A stretch of DNA of 64,000 bases from Russula earlei (GCA_025769875.1 JAGFNK010000222.1:1-64000); one strand, 5' to 3'; counted from the first letter of the stretch, positions 10,721 to 22,834 are shown. Numbers and translations: made by a program. The notes: a model not told the origin generated them from the sequence alone.

Positions 10721-12090
10721 GCTCATGTATAAAAACCCTCCTCCAGAACTCGAGACAGCAGAGCATCTTCTACAACTTGCTTGCCAGTCTCATCCACTCT
10801 ACCTACCAAACTACTTCTTCACCTTCTCCACCTTCTTCACCTTCCAACTCAACCTCCTCTCATATCTGCCAATGTCTCAATCCCCAGTTTATATTCCATC
10901 CTCACCTGTCCCAACCTACTCATCCCCTGCCTACTGTCCCTCGTCCCCAGTCCCCACTTGTGCCTCCCCCGTTCTCGCCTACCCTTCCCCCACTCTTTCC
11001 TATGCCAACGACATCGCCATCGCCTCCCCCACTCCCCAATTGGCAAGAATGTCTTTACCTTTCAAGAACCCTCCTGCCTATGAGTGCGATGAGGACGACA
11101 ACGACACCGCCGCCCGAGTCTGTTTATCCCCTCTTTCACCTTCCATCTCCCTCACCTCAACCCTTCTTGGATCTGAGTGCAACGCCCTGGGACTTGACCT
11201 TTTCCCAGGATGCACTCCATCCCTATTCTCCCTTGCCAAGCAGGTTCGAGGCTGCTAAATTCTTCGATGCCCCTCACCTCCCACAACCCAGCCCTGACTG
11301 GATCCCCTCCTCTGACTACCCCTTCATTGACTTCACCGTCCCAGAGTACCCAGGAGGAACCAGCTACAGGGCCAACTGGTTTCTTATTGAGCTGGAGGCC
11401 CAACCAGAACCCCTCATCCATGCTACCCTTGGCAAGGGAGCCCCCATCTTCTCTCGTGTACTCACACCCATCCCCACTGCCTGGCCCATCCCTGTACCAA
11501 ACAAGGAGCAGTGGGACATGCTCCTCACTAACCAGCCTTACACAGACTTTGTCACCAGGGCCATTGAGGACGACAACGACCCCTCCCTTACAGCAGGGGT
11601 CAAGTCTTACAGGTTCAGAACATCGGAAATACTCAAAAGGAGACAAACCATACGCCTTCTCTTCGCACAAATCCTTGAGCACCAAGGCCACCTCAAGGAG
11701 GTCAAACAAACCCTTGCCGCTGCCAATTCTCTCAATAGGGTTACCCTTAACCTCTGATGGCAAGACCACTCCAAGGAAGAAGAAGGTGATAGTCGCTTAC
11801 AGGAACTTATGCGACTCAATTTGTCTTCCTCCGCCGACTCCTTCCAACCTACTGACTCATCCTTCACCTCCGACGAGTCAAGACCTCCCAGATCTACCTT
11901 CATCTCCGCCCATCACCCCAGAAAAACCTGCTTTCATTGTGGTGAACTGGGCCACATACAACCAGTCTGTCCCCACAGACCAGATCGTGCAACAAAAAGG
12001 GTACGATCTTCGAAGTCGGACCAACCTTGGAGAAAAGTAGGTCGGCCTTATCAGTTGTTCTCACTTCTAGGGGCCTTGATGGGGGGGTGA
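10717..12090 (+). pseudogene. Gypsy-A third ORF with C-terminal CCHC zinc knuckle
   Basis: About 455 codons directly downstream of integrase, in one frame apart from a TGA at 11755-11757. The first 110 residues are Ser/Pro-rich and low complexity. A middle part looks globular (DYPFIDFTVPEYPGGTSYR, IPVPNKEQWDMLLTNQPYTD), then a helical Gln/Lys-rich stretch (ILEHQGHLKEVKQTLA). Near the end is CFHCGELGHIQPVC, a perfect C-X2-C-X4-H-X4-C knuckle, with a basic tail. It overlaps the integrase end and stops at the purine tract before the LTR. It is not an envelope: there is no signal peptide or membrane segment. A Gag-like nucleic-acid-binding role is inferred. G2 has a comparable ORF at about 39985-40835. 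Confidence 0.75.
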
Positions 12091-12899
12091 TGTTACACCA
12101 TTTTCCTTTTACATCTACTTCTTACCTTTTGCTATGGACTGCTTGCTTTCGTATGTCCCTTTACTTACTGGTCTTGTGATCTCTTACATCTTGTGATCCT
12201 TTCTGTGCTATCATGTGATCCATACACGTCCAGGTAACACTGGATTGCTGTTACTTTCCCTTTGTTTGGTTCTCTTTCCATTTATATTCACTTCTTAGTT
12301 TCGACTGTGCAATGCTGCACACTTACTGTGCAGCACAGTTACTTGGTTCTGACTCATTCGTGGCCTCATTTTGTATATATAAGCTCAGTACTTTGTGACC
12401 AAAGCCCTAAGCTTGGTCTCTTGTAGAATCCAACCTACTCTTGTCCAACATATTCTCCTGCAACCCACTTCACTCTCACAAACTTAAACCACAAGCACCT
12501 CTCCATTTCATCAACTCTCAACACACCATCCACCATCTACTCTTCGCCTTTCCCTTCCTTCCCTAAGAGTCTCTCTTCACTCCCCTGAGAAGAGCTCTCC
12601 TCCTTTAAGACCTACCTTCCTCTACTCTCTCTGCGTTGTTCAAGGTCCCCAACAGACTTGAACACATATAGCTAGTGGAACCAGCCCTAGTCTATCCCAT
12701 TACAAACTTACCCTAGCTTCTCAATGGACCAAGTCGTACTAGGAAGGGTCTATTGGCCATAACCTGTTTAGCATAAAACACTTCGACCACTGCAGGGATC
12801 CTTACTCATTATACACAGGAACCAGCCCGTTTCTTGAACACCTCTCTATCATTGACTTGTTTTCCGCTTGTGAACTGACACAGGCTAGTTACCGTGACA
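12091..12899 (+). mobile_element. Gypsy-A 3' LTR
   Basis: Begins TGTTACACCATTTTCC directly after a GGGGGGGTGA polypurine tract and probably ends ACCGTGACA (809 bp); a TATATATAAG box is at about 12374. The end is inferred from the similar GGTGACA end of the G2 LTR at 52889, since no second copy is available. About 700 bp here are non-coding LTR. Confidence 0.75.
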
Positions 12900-13470
12900 T
12901 CAACTGTCTCAACCAGTCTTGATTCACTTTCATGCCTTTCATCTCTAATACCTCTCTCCTGTATATAAAAACACCCTAGCTACTCTGTAGTAGAAAGAGT
13001 TCAGAATAGGACCCCTCTTTGCAACCCACTCCTCTCTGTCTGTGAAAAACAAGAAGGATGGTCAGAATCGAGAGGTGAGAGGGGTGATGAGTGGCTGGCC
13101 ATGACTCTGATTGCACTGGAAACAATGTTGCACACCACAACACTTGATTCAAAAACACTATGGGGCTGCCTCAAGACAGCCCATGGGTACAACATGAGGG
13201 AAACATAATAGATATAGACCATGATTTTGAGTTGTAATTCATCTAATACACATGTGGAGGTGGATTGAGTCCAGCTCCACCAATTCTCACTCAAATCTCA
13301 TGAAAACAGTGGGGCTGCCTAGCCCTCATTCAGGCGATTCAGGGACAATAAATTTTATATGAATTGAAGCTGTTTTGAGGGAGATATTCATCCCGCATGT
13401 TTGAGGGGGTTTCTGCAGCCGATTTGGGTGGAATTCAAGCTCCGCCAAGTGCACTGAAAACAGCAATAAG
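12900..13470 (+). repeat. Family-E repeat, single copy
   Basis: No gene. From about 12901 the sequence resembles the promoter part of LTR-C (CCAGTCTTGATTC, TATATAAAAACACCC at 12963, CTACTCTGTAGTAGA). It then becomes family-E sequence that recurs as an inverted pair at 32022-32526 and 34495-34908, about 90 percent identical by eye. It ends at CAATAA near 13466. The relation to LTR-C suggests an LTR or an LTR-derived transcript, but no TG..CA ends or duplication were found. Confidence 0.65.
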
Positions 13471-14189
13471 TTTCTACATAAGCAGCACTTTTCTGAGCAG
13501 AGAAGTGATAAAGATATATAAAACAGATGTACCCATCGAACTTCTAACATTAACCAACCTAGCCATGTGCCATCTTCATGGTGCATCCACTCACCTTCTT
13601 GTTGGATGCATTGGATAATAGGAAGGAGAGGTGTGGGAGGGTGAGAGAGAGCACACAAGAACAAAGAGGACAAAAAGGCACACACAAAAATGAGGCCCTG
13701 CAGGAAAGCACCTGTCACATGGAAATAAGCTTTGGCAGCTTGGGGCTCTTGGAATGCTCAGTAAGTGACTCAAGGCAGAGGTTGTAAAAATTGGCATGGT
13801 CATGGTGGTCATGGCCATTGCATTGTGATTGCCATTTTGACAGTGACATCATTGTTGTCACCGCTGCTTGAGAGGAAAATGAAAGGAAAAGAAAAATTGA
13901 GGAAAAACATGTACATGTGCCTGGGAAAAAGGAGGCCAGTGATACTTTGAGGGAACTGGCATGTATGGAGACCGGAGAAAAAAGAAGAAAATCAGAAATC
14001 ATGAAAATGAAATCATGCACATGCCAATCCATTCCAGTTAAGCTAGTTTTGCAGCTTGTGAACTTCCATACCATTCGTTCACTCATGCACACAGCCAAAT
14101 GGCAAACTAAGTCCATCTCCCCCTTGTTCTCGCCATGAAGATGGACTTTGGGCCATCACACTGTGCAGTGACAATAGCATCAGGGAATC
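13471..14189 (+). other. Intergenic, no gene recognised
   Basis: Short reading frames only, none with a recognisable motif. A purine-rich stretch (13620-13700) and simple GGTCATGGTGGTCATGG repetition (about 13797-13815) are visible. It separates the family-E repeat from the left end of the Plavaka element. Confidence 0.4.
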
Positions 14190-14379
14190 CTACATTTCTG
14201 AAATATCAGTAAAATATGAGTATTCTCCATATTGTTACATATTCTGAGATACTGTATATATGTTCTGATATTGTTCCATATTCCGAGATATGTGTAGATA
14301 TTCTGATATTGAAGGGTATTTTGGAGAGTAGCTGCCTCCAACACTGATTGAGAAATATGATCTTAATGAACAGTCAAAT

Positions 14380-17300
14380 AGCTATGCCTATCAAGGAAAG
14401 GGTTAACAAAAAAATATGTGCTTGTGTCTAAAACAGTCACACTTGTCCATTCACGAGGAATAACAGCACCACACTTGGGAATGAGGTGAATGCTTCAATG
14501 AATATCAGAAACAGGTATGATACTCGCAACATGTTCCCCACCAGATAGACTTCGAGATATCTTGTACATGTGATGATTAGGCTCAGGTGCATTCTTGAAT
14601 GGAGTGAACCACTCAACATATGCCAAGTGTTTGGGTGGGTGGAATGTACTTGTAAAAAGTGAAGAGACTGGACGGTCTGATAATGTAAAGACAACGTGAA
14701 CTTGAGCAATGCGATAGCCTGTAAAATATCAAAGTTAGTATCTGAATACTGAAATAGGTTGGCATATCGCACCAGAAACACCAGCATGTCCACCATCACC
14801 GTCTTTGACTAACACAGTATCAAATCTAGCTGGAACACCCTTGCCACAATTGTCTGAATGACTGGGCTTGATATGGACAGAGTCCAGGAGATCAGATGTC
14901 TCCTCATGACCTTGTGCATCAGTATTCCAGAATTTGATGTTGTGATACACAGGGATGGTGTTGAAAGGTAGGTCAATGTCTTGTGCAATGCATTCAACTT
15001 GTACAGCAGTTGTCAATGAAGGGTTATTCATATGGGCCACATAGCGCGCAGGTGTGGGTTTGAAGAACGTAGCACCATATTTGGACATAATTGAAGTGAG
15101 AGGCACAGCTCAGACACTGGGATGTATAGTCATCTGTATGTGAGGGTGATGTGCAAATTGGGGCGCATGCCAGCTAGTGTCAGCAGGAGGAGGTTCACCA
15201 GCAATCTGCCATTGGATAAATCTGTCATGGAAAAAGATCTTTTCTCTGCGTTCGAGCCATATTGTCATCTGTGTAAACTTGTCTTCATTGTTGGTTGACC
15301 AGTATGCATCTTTGGCTAGACCAATGTGGAGACACTCTGTGTATTCCATGTTGTAGTTATCTGTTGTGCGTCAATCGCAAGCTTGTAATGTTTTGTTTTA
15401 TGAAGTTTAGGAAAATTATAGTCAGAGCGAATACCAAGATCAATGAAAATGCTTTTGTTGTCATGGAATGTCTGGAGAGTTTCATCAAGAACAGAAAGTG
15501 TCTCAGTAGAATGAATCGGGTATTGGGATATGTAAAGGAAGTCAAGGAGAGCGTGCACAGCACAAATGAGGCATCCAGGGGCAAGGTTGTTGGGTAGAGG
15601 AATGTCAATAATGATACCTAGGATAAAACAGCACATCTGGTCATGTTCACGGCCTGTGACACGTGAAAGAGTACTAATTCCTTTGAAAAAGAGGCAGATA
15701 TTGTGGTTTGGTGGTAGACGATGGCACCAAGCATCAATTTCTGCAACACCATATGCCTGGATAATCCAGGAGACCATGTGCTTGATAACACCCTGATAGA
15801 GCTTGTGCAGGATATCAGGCATAATTGCATGGTAAACATTGGCATAGGGGAGGTCTTCCCAGAATGGGCAATAGATGGGCTTGATACCTGCATCACGACA
15901 GTTTTGAGCAAATACCATTGAACCCTGGCTGACTGACGCAAGCGCATCAAGAATGTTGTCTAGGTTTTGGAGGGGATGTTGAGTGTTACAATCCTTGCCA
16001 AGTTCGTCATGAGGAGCTTCACAAGTTGGACATTCACCATTCTTGACTAGAGTCACCAAGAGCTGCTCAGGATAATCACCAACATAATTTGCAAAAATCG
16101 GATGACATCTGCAAATGATGCCATCTCCACTTGCCATATATATCCCACTAACACTGGCCTCTTTCAAGGGCCTGACAATGTGTGACAAGCAGGCATGGAA
16201 AAGATTGGCCGCCACATGATGATGAGATGCATTGTTGGTGATTTGTTGAAGTCAAGTGGTAGGAAGATAGCCAAGGAGGATTTGGCCATGATGTGAAGGC
16301 TTATGATGGATTTCTTTAGGAAGTGTTCCAATAGTCATATAGATCGGATATGCAGTCTTATTTCCAAATAATGTAACAAGTGTCTTATCAGATGACAAGA
16401 TGATTGGGATGACAGTTGCTCCAGGCATTTTTTGTTCGACAATTTTCATTTTGACTGATCAGTAATTGATAGGTGAAAAAAACTGAATCAGCATACCTGT
16501 GTCTCCCACCACCATTTTCCTGTATGCATATCATGATATAATCTAATGCCCATGTCTGGATTGGCATAGTGTTGCTCCAGTGTGAACACAAGGATGCCTG
16601 TGAATTGTGGATCACTGTAGAGCACTTTTATACAGGCAATGATATCATGGAAGTATACATTGTATGCTTCACCAGCAATAATGATCTCCTTCCGCTGAAA
16701 GCGAGGGTGCAAAGGAAGCTGCTTATCAATGATCTTGTTCAGTTCTGTTGCATTCTTATATGAAAGGCCAAGAAGATCTGGAAGCTATCGTAGTCAGTAT
16801 CATGACCTTCCCCAGATCAAATGGAAAACTTACTCCTTCAAGCTTGAGGAGTTCTGTGAGAGCCGTAGATCCAAGACCACAAAGCTTTGCCCATCATACC
16901 ATTTCCAAATCTAGCTTAGTGTTATGGTGTCATGGCCGTAAGAGAGTTAGCTCAGAATTCAGTGGGGCCAAGTCCCTGTGACTTGGTTCAAGGGTTCGGT
17001 GGGGCCGGCTCAAAGAGGCCAGATTAAAGGTGTAGCGTCTCAAGGCTGAGTCAGACAATGACTCAGTCTGCAGACAGAGTCGATCTTCTGGTTTCACAGA
17101 AGAGGAGGACAATGAGAGAGAGGTAGAGGAGGAAGAGGAACACAAGGGTTCCTTGGTGTATGCTCAGGTCAAGCAAGATAAAAGCCAGCACAAGCAAGTT
17201 GTGATTGAGAAAGGGTACAGGGCTAAGGGATGTGACAAGAGATGGGACAAAGCTAAGCTTGGGGTATTCCCCAGCTTCTACAGGTGCTTAAATACTGTAT

Positions 17301-18122
17301 GTAGTGAGGCTGTACAGTACTATATGCGGAACAATAGATAAAAGGTGAGCCAATAGCAGAAGGGACTCAACAATAGATGAAACAATAGATGAAACACAAT
17401 GGGTGAAACAATAAGGGCTATCAGTATCAAAGGATGAAACCGTAACTAAGGGGATGGGGATGAAAGTAAAGAACAATAAGGGAAGTCTTAGGGACGAACC
17501 GAAAGAGGGGTAGATCACAACACTTAGATGCGAACAGTGCCCAGATATTAGCTTCACCATCTACAAATTGATCCTTGTATCCTGCATAGCCAGGCATTTC
17601 GGAGGCAGTAGGGATAGGTGCACCTGTAGTAACAATGGGTAAGTGACTACTGAGTCATTGATGTACATACCTGCTGTACTTTGGGGGAACACATTGCAAA
17701 ATGTGAGGACAGTCGGCTTCATTAGGAAGCAAGCCTCTGCAGTCCTGTCGCTCTTCAACAGATGGGATATCCTTGTTGTTCTCAAAAACCTCACCCTCAG
17801 GTGATGGGGAACGAGATGGATTGGGTGCAGCTGGTTCCTCCCATCCCTGCTCCTGGTTGAAATTGTCACAATTATCAGAATCGGAATCTGGTGGTAAAAC
17901 ACCATCATCCATGGCCAATGTTTTGAAGTCTTCTTCAGCATAATTGTCACCAAAGAAATCACCAACAAAGTGAGGAGCTGGCATGTCAGGGCCCTCACCC
18001 CAAGTATGAGGGTACTCAATGCCAAGAAACTGCTCATCATTGATATCCAAATCTGAATTGCTGAGTTCAGGAAGATAGTCAAGCACTTGAAGAAAAAGTG
18101 CCTGACAAGGTGGATTCCTCAT
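14380..18122 (-). pseudogene. Plavaka transposase
   Basis: Minus-strand gene in pieces. N-terminal acidic region from the Met at about 18122 (LDYLPELSNSDLDINDEQF). After the LTR insertion come LHPRFQRKEIII and GKWWWETQ, then an intron-like gap at about 16430-16500 (donor GTATGC). Next are VIPIILSSDKTLVTLFGNK and AYPIYMTIGTLPKEIHHKPS; the CPTC block and YANVYHAIMPDILHKLYQG; a frameshift near 15330; and the C-terminal blocks [18 protein letters not shown] and FFVNPFLDRH. These are the conserved blocks of the fungal Plavaka family of cut-and-paste DDE transposases, assigned from memory. Stops near 14500, 15110 and 16254 make it inactive. Confidence 0.82.
16920..17522 (-). mobile_element. Solo LTR, family A (603 bp)
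   Basis: Starts TGTTATGGTGTCATGG, ends TAGATCACAACA, flanked by CTTAG at 16915-16919 and 17523-17527. It is inserted in the Plavaka transposase gene, reverse relative to the copy at 144-733. It contains the same hairpin-forming GGGGTATTCCCC segment and a short run of GATGAAACA units at the right end. Confidence 0.96.
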
Positions 18123-18323
18123 GGATCAAAGGTGTATGGAATGGGCAAGGTTGGATCTGAAATAACTGTTGCAGCCTGTCCATTTGACCATGGTTGCTGT
18201 GTCTGCACAAATTGGAGAGTGACAGAGCAAAGTGGCTGAATCTGCAGATATTGAACTATACAGTACCACAATCAGCCACTGCCATGTCAACAGGGGGAAC
18301 GTCTTCACTTACTAAGTTTCACC

Positions 18324-21300
18324 ATGTCCAAAAGAAAAATTACATCCGTCGTTGACTATTCAGATGATGACTTCACACCACAGTCCCCATTCAGAGCCAA
18401 GCCTCCTTTACAAGCAGAGCATGAGTTTTCACAGACCTCAACTTTTGTTTTTCAATGGTTTACCACCGTGCAAATTCCTTGTTCCTCCTATAGCTGCCCT
18501 TACACAGGTGGCAAAAATGAAGCTCCTTGACAACCCAAGTACACCTTTATCCATCCTGCAGTTCCAGTTCTAATAGCCACACCTGATTCTAGCATGGAAT
18601 AAGAAGAAGTCAAGGGTCATCACCCAAGCTAAGAACAGTCCAGCTCCCAAGAAAAGGAAACAAGGTGTGTTGATTTGAGTCAGACCCAGATACTGTCAAG
18701 ACTCACTGTTGAATTATCCAGTTCAAGAGCGAGGGGTAAGCTCAGAGACAAGTCGGTAGATGTCCAAGACGGCATGGGCAAGGAGTAGAGTCCAGAGTAG
18801 TAACAGATACCAGAGAGGTACTGTCACTGTGAGAGTTGAACAATCATGCAGAGAGGAGGCCAGGATAGTCACAAGGGGACGGTCCTTAAAGGAGTATCCC
18901 AGGAATAGAGAGTGCTGTAAACAAATGGACAGTCTGAGGACTGTCCGCTACTTTATTGAGCGCTTATATACTACAAGAGAACTGCTAAATAGAAAACAAG
19001 TCATAACCTTGTTATCAAGCACAATAGAGTGCTGAGTAAGAAGTTGGGGTGCGCTTACTGAGCATGCTCAGTCATGCTCAGTAAGCTGCTGAGTAAGAAA
19101 GCTTTTCCTGATGAGTAAGAGCTTTCATTGTCCACGTGTTTGCTGTTCTAGTGCACGTGTGAGCACCTGATTCATTTTCTGTTAGTTAGTTTAGGGCCGG
19201 TCATTTGGGGACTTGTAGTTTGGTTAGGGAATAGTGTTATCTTATAAGGCCCTTATATAGCTCTATTAGGGTCCTTAGAGTCAACCCTAATACTCCTATT
19301 AAGGTCCTTAGTATTGCTTTATAGTTCATTCTATAGTTATTAGAGTTGGTCTAATAACACGTTGTAAAGTCTCTGATACTAGGTTAGTACCCGTTGTAGA
19401 GCACCTAGAGTCGTCCTAAAGGGTCCCTAGAAGGGCCCTAATACTGTCCTCTATTGTTAGAAGGGTTGCCAATAAGTGGGGCTTGCTGTATGTCGATTGT
19501 GCCAAGAATCGCTCGCACAACAATGCACGCGCGATATTGTGGACACCTCTACTCACCCCTTTTGCTCGTGTGAACAGGGTGACACCATAGAGGCTGGGTT
19601 TCCTCCTATAAGGAAGGGTCCTTCAAGGGCCCTCTCCAGAGAATGGTTCATGACAGATACAAGTTAATCCCCCTTGGTGCAGTAGTAGCAAAAAAGGACG
19701 TTGCTCCTCACAGTTCATGATAAAGCGCTCAGTCATGAATAAGTACTGAGAAGGAATGTTGGCCTAGGTAAACCTCTGAGTCAATGCTACCCAGCCATGT
19801 TGATGGTTGACTTGGAAGATGAAGAAGCTCTGAGCCTGAGTCAGATGTCAAAACAAGTGCTGGTTGCACATCGCCATGCTGTCACTTCAGGCAAGCCTGC
19901 CTGAGTCTCCACGCACACAGCCTTCAACCATTTTGATGATGAGCTAGATACAGCAGGTGACATGGATGCCCTCAACAATTATGATCTTGAAGAGCTTGGC
20001 GAAATCGAACATGAATGCAAAGCAGACACATATGAGTTGGACAATGCCGCACTCAATAATCTTGATGACAGTGCACTTTCTGTGCTGTTAGAGGCTGAGG
20101 TGCATTCTGTGATTGATTTCTCCATCAAGTTGATTATCTGATCAGGTTTTTGGCGTTCACCAATGTTAGCAAGGAAGTTGGGCTGAGGATGGAGGACCCT
20201 ATTCTCAATCAGTTAGCCACACATCTGGAAGTTCTCTTGGAGTTATCGCAGATGATATCAAAGATGACTTTGGGAACAATGAGTCAAATGGTAGTTTGGA
20301 TGGAATGATGGACAAACACTTGGATCTTGAGGAGGCACTCAGGCTGCATAAATACAGGGCATGTTTTCTGCCTGCGTATTTTGCTGGGGACTAATGTTTC
20401 ATGAAAGGAGCTCAAGGCCACAAGACTGGTGGTGGAATCATCTGCTAAGGCTTTGCTGTCAAAGGTGTGTACTTATCCAACACTTCTCCAAGACTACAAA
20501 CCACTGAGTTTTATGCTCATCACTCCACACTTAATTTGAAGCCTATTGCAACAAAGAAATCTACTGTCAGTGGGGTGAGACAAAGGAACTATGAAACCAA
20601 GGTACATTTATTTTTCTCAACTGGCCCAATCTAACGTACCTGTGCCAGCGCCCTGGATGGATTGACTCAGATATCATTCCTAAGCAAGCGAAGAGCAACA
20701 TCGGGATCAACGCAACATGTCACAGTAATCCATGCATCATGGCACAACCTCCTGGTGGATATGCAGCTTGGACAAACTTAAACTATGATGCCCAGGACAC
20801 TTCAAGATCAAACTTGCTTCTTAACTCCCAGGATGACCATGTTAAGAAGGTCATCCAACATTCATTCATTTTACTGTGGGCATCCTTCACTTGGATAGAT
20901 GCATACACAGACTTGATGGCCATCATCAAATATTTGCAAAAGGCTTTGCTCAAAGCTGCCATGCATCTCAAAGTCAACGAGATGGTGGACCGTCTATCTA
21001 ATGATGCTGAATATGGTATGGTGCTCTTGGGACTGGTATACCATTCTCTCATTCTCCAGTCTCATAGCTCATACAGACTCATCCAATACTTTGTCTTTCA
21101 GCTCAGTGCTCGCATCAGCGCCTGGTGCATCCAGCCAAAGAAAAATGCAGTGTTGGCAGTTGCCACAAATTACAGGATCTCTCACAACAATGTGAACTGC
21201 ACTGCTGCCTGGCTTAAAGAGTTAGCATACATTTACTGTGGTGATGTTGCCGATGATTCAAAGGTGTGTCACCTGACTTCATCATTACTTGTTAATGACT

Positions 21301-21907
21301 GACACATTATCTACTAGAAGCAAAAGCACTCTTTGGATCCCGCATGGCCGTATGAGAATCCCCTCATTCTTGCCATGCTGGAACAGTGCTTCTTCACTGG
21401 GCCAGCATCTATTGGCACTTGACTCCCAAGCAAGTTCAAGTCTTCCCAGAGTGACAGGCCCAATGGGAAGGAAATACCTATTCCAATGCTTGCTCTTGTT
21501 GCAACCAGTGTAAGTGCCACATCACACTTGATCTATTATGTGGCCTACTGACAATCCCTGTATAACTGGACCAGGTGTATGCCACCACCAAGGAGTGGGA
21601 ATGTGGCCCACATATCAAAGCTGATTTTGGCAGCAACATCTTTGAGAACACATACAGGTGGCATGTCAACTTTTTATGGAAGATCTTGAAGGATGGACCA
21701 AACAAATTCCACACCATGATGCATTGGATCTACATTGAAACAAAGTCTGTTCAATTTCCTTGCTCCTGTCAATTTTTGCCTTACAACAACTTTTTAGTGG
21801 TAGAAATGTCCAAACGGAGGAAACACAGACTCAGTTCTCAGCCTTCTTTGACATGTCAAAGATGGTGGATGACTAGCCCCGGTGTCCTACAGTCTCAACT
21901 ACTGTGA
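18324..21907 (+). pseudogene. DUF6532-like gene carried by the Plavaka element
   Basis: Divergent from the transposase across a 200-bp gap. The start MSKRKITSVVDYSDDDFTP at 18324 has the charged, low-complexity N-terminus common in these proteins. Coding pieces resume after LTR-D at about 19790 (MLMVDLEDEEALSLSQMS, acidic region to 20140). The conserved domain is at 20739-21740: YMVLLGLVYHS-type block, AWPYENPLILAMLEQCFFTGP, and VYATTKEWECGPHIKADFGS then YRWHVNFLWKIL. These resemble basidiomycete DUF6532, whose function is unknown. At least three introns or frameshifts separate the pieces and I could not place splice sites with certainty. Confidence 0.55.
18694..19655 (+). mobile_element. Solo LTR, family D (962 bp)
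   Basis: Starts TGTCAAGACTCACTG, ends GAATGGTTCATGACA, flanked by GATAC at 18689-18693 and 19656-19660. It interrupts the DUF6532-like gene. Two more copies lie at 37712-39641, one inside the other, and the inner one has exactly the same length. CTTATATACTAC at about 18964 is a candidate TATA region. Confidence 0.96.
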
Positions 21908-22077
21908 TGTATTGTAGGGACAATTTGTGGATAATGTTGATATTTGACAATAAATATGCCTACCCATATGATGACACTTCGAATGCAGATAATTACCAAT
22001 AATCGAGGTATTCTCCTATACACTGGGATATACTGATATTTAGAGATATTTAGAGATATTTCACAGGATGAGAGTAG

Positions 22078-22644
22078 TTATTTCCCATGTGAAGATTCGC
22101 AGTTGTACCACAATTGATCAGCTGCCGTTTGCAGATGCATCCCCATTGACATCAACGTCGTTCTACTAAGATCGGTCGGGTTCTCCCAGTGGTTTAGCAC
22201 CAGGGGTTTCACCAGTCCTCTGAGCTGCCCCCAATGCCATACAAATTCTTTTTCCGCGCGAGGGTCCAATTCACCAATTTCGAGCAAGCGGTCACGGGCC
22301 TTATTGATCCGTTTACCATGCAGGTCCACCTTCCCAGCTATTAACTCCATCGTCTGAGGAATTGTCACTGGCGAAGCGCGAGAATGAGATCTGCGAGGTA
22401 ACGGCAAAATTACGGGAGAAAGAGAACTGAAGAGGTTGGCGTACTTCGGAAGAGTCTTCGCGAACAATGGGGCGATTCTAACGGCAAGGCAGAACAGGGC
22501 TAAAACATGTGCAAAGCCTGAGGGTCGCATTATTGGGAGCGTAGATCGTTGAATGGAAGCTGTCAAAGTTTGGATAAGACAGTGGCGTAGAAAGTTGTCG
22601 GTAACCAGTACCAGACCGCTGTTAAGAACCATAATTGCAGGCAT
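22078..22644 (-). CDS. Hypothetical protein, 188 residues
   Basis: Minus-strand ORF from the Met at 22644 to a TAA at 22078-22080. Sequence features: a hydrophobic stretch at about 48-68 (FAHVLALFCLAVRIAPLFAK) that could be a membrane segment, a basic Ser/Arg patch (RRSHSRAS), and a charged helical C-terminal half (VDLHGKRINKARDRLLEIGE, FVWHWGQLRGLVK). I do not recognise a family. Its base use is more GC-balanced than the AT-rich transposon at its 3' side, and it ends about 10 bp from the inferred Plavaka end, so the C-terminus may have been altered by that insertion. It may be a host gene or a remnant of another element. Confidence 0.4.
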   Translation of the reverse strand: MPAIMVLNSGLVLVTDNFLRHCLIQTLTASIQRSTLPIMRPSGFAHVLALFCLAVRIAPLFAKTLPKYANLFSSLSPVILPLPRRSHSRASPVTIPQTMELIAGKVDLHGKRINKARDRLLEIGELDPRAEKEFVWHWGQLRGLVKPLVLNHWENPTDLSRTTLMSMGMHLQTAADQLWYNCESSHGK

Positions 22645-22702
22645 TGGCTTTATGCCTTATAGTGGCGTGAGGTGACATTCTTGACCAGCTCCGATCTGAA
22701 CG

Positions 22703-22801
22703 GATCACCAGCTCGGAACTTATGCACCGGCACCATAATAATGGCACATGCATATCAACTCAGTCCCGCACATCAGGTACTCATGATACTGATACAACAG
22801 T
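22703..22801 (+). repeat. 99-bp dispersed repeat, copy 1
   Basis: From GATCACCAGCTCGGAAC to GATACAACAGT; recurs at 52952-53050 in the same orientation with only about five differences. Flanks are unrelated on both sides. Identity unknown; possibly the conserved end of an unrecognised element. Confidence 0.75.
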
Positions 22802-22834
22802 CATATCCAGGTTTTTCTCGGTGTTGTGATGGCA

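Larger units (their letters stand above)
4718..12899 (+). mobile_element. Chromovirus Gypsy-A (5' truncated)
   Basis: Plus-strand Ty3/Gypsy element: coding remnants upstream of gag (4718-5254), gag, protease, RT, RNase H, H2C2-DDE integrase, chromodomain, a third ORF with a zinc knuckle, a purine-rich tract GATGGGGGGGTGA directly before the LTR, and a 3' LTR at 12091-12899. The 5' LTR is missing because Copia A occupies that place. It is interrupted by a solo LTR-G1 (6676-7504). Several stops and frameshifts show it is dead. The chromodomain marks it as a chromovirus, a lineage that targets heterochromatin. Confidence 0.92.
14190..22070. mobile_element. Plavaka-type DNA transposon with nested solo LTRs
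   Basis: Inferred element holding the Plavaka transposase (minus) and a divergent DUF6532-like gene (plus). Both ends are AT-rich with repeated GATATT/AAATATC words: left about 14190-14300 (ATCCTACATTTCTGAAATATC), right about 22015-22070 (GATATTTCACAGGAT). They are imperfect inverted repeats sharing TGAAATATC and ATCCT. Exact ends and duplication are not resolved. Two solo LTRs, with perfect duplications, were inserted later (16920-17522 and 18694-19655). About 6.3 kb remain when those are removed. Confidence 0.65.

Noticed and set aside
10717..12090. Envelope-like gene for the third ORF of Gypsy-A
   Set aside because: No signal peptide, transmembrane segment or fusion-type sequence; the zinc knuckle argues for nucleic-acid binding.
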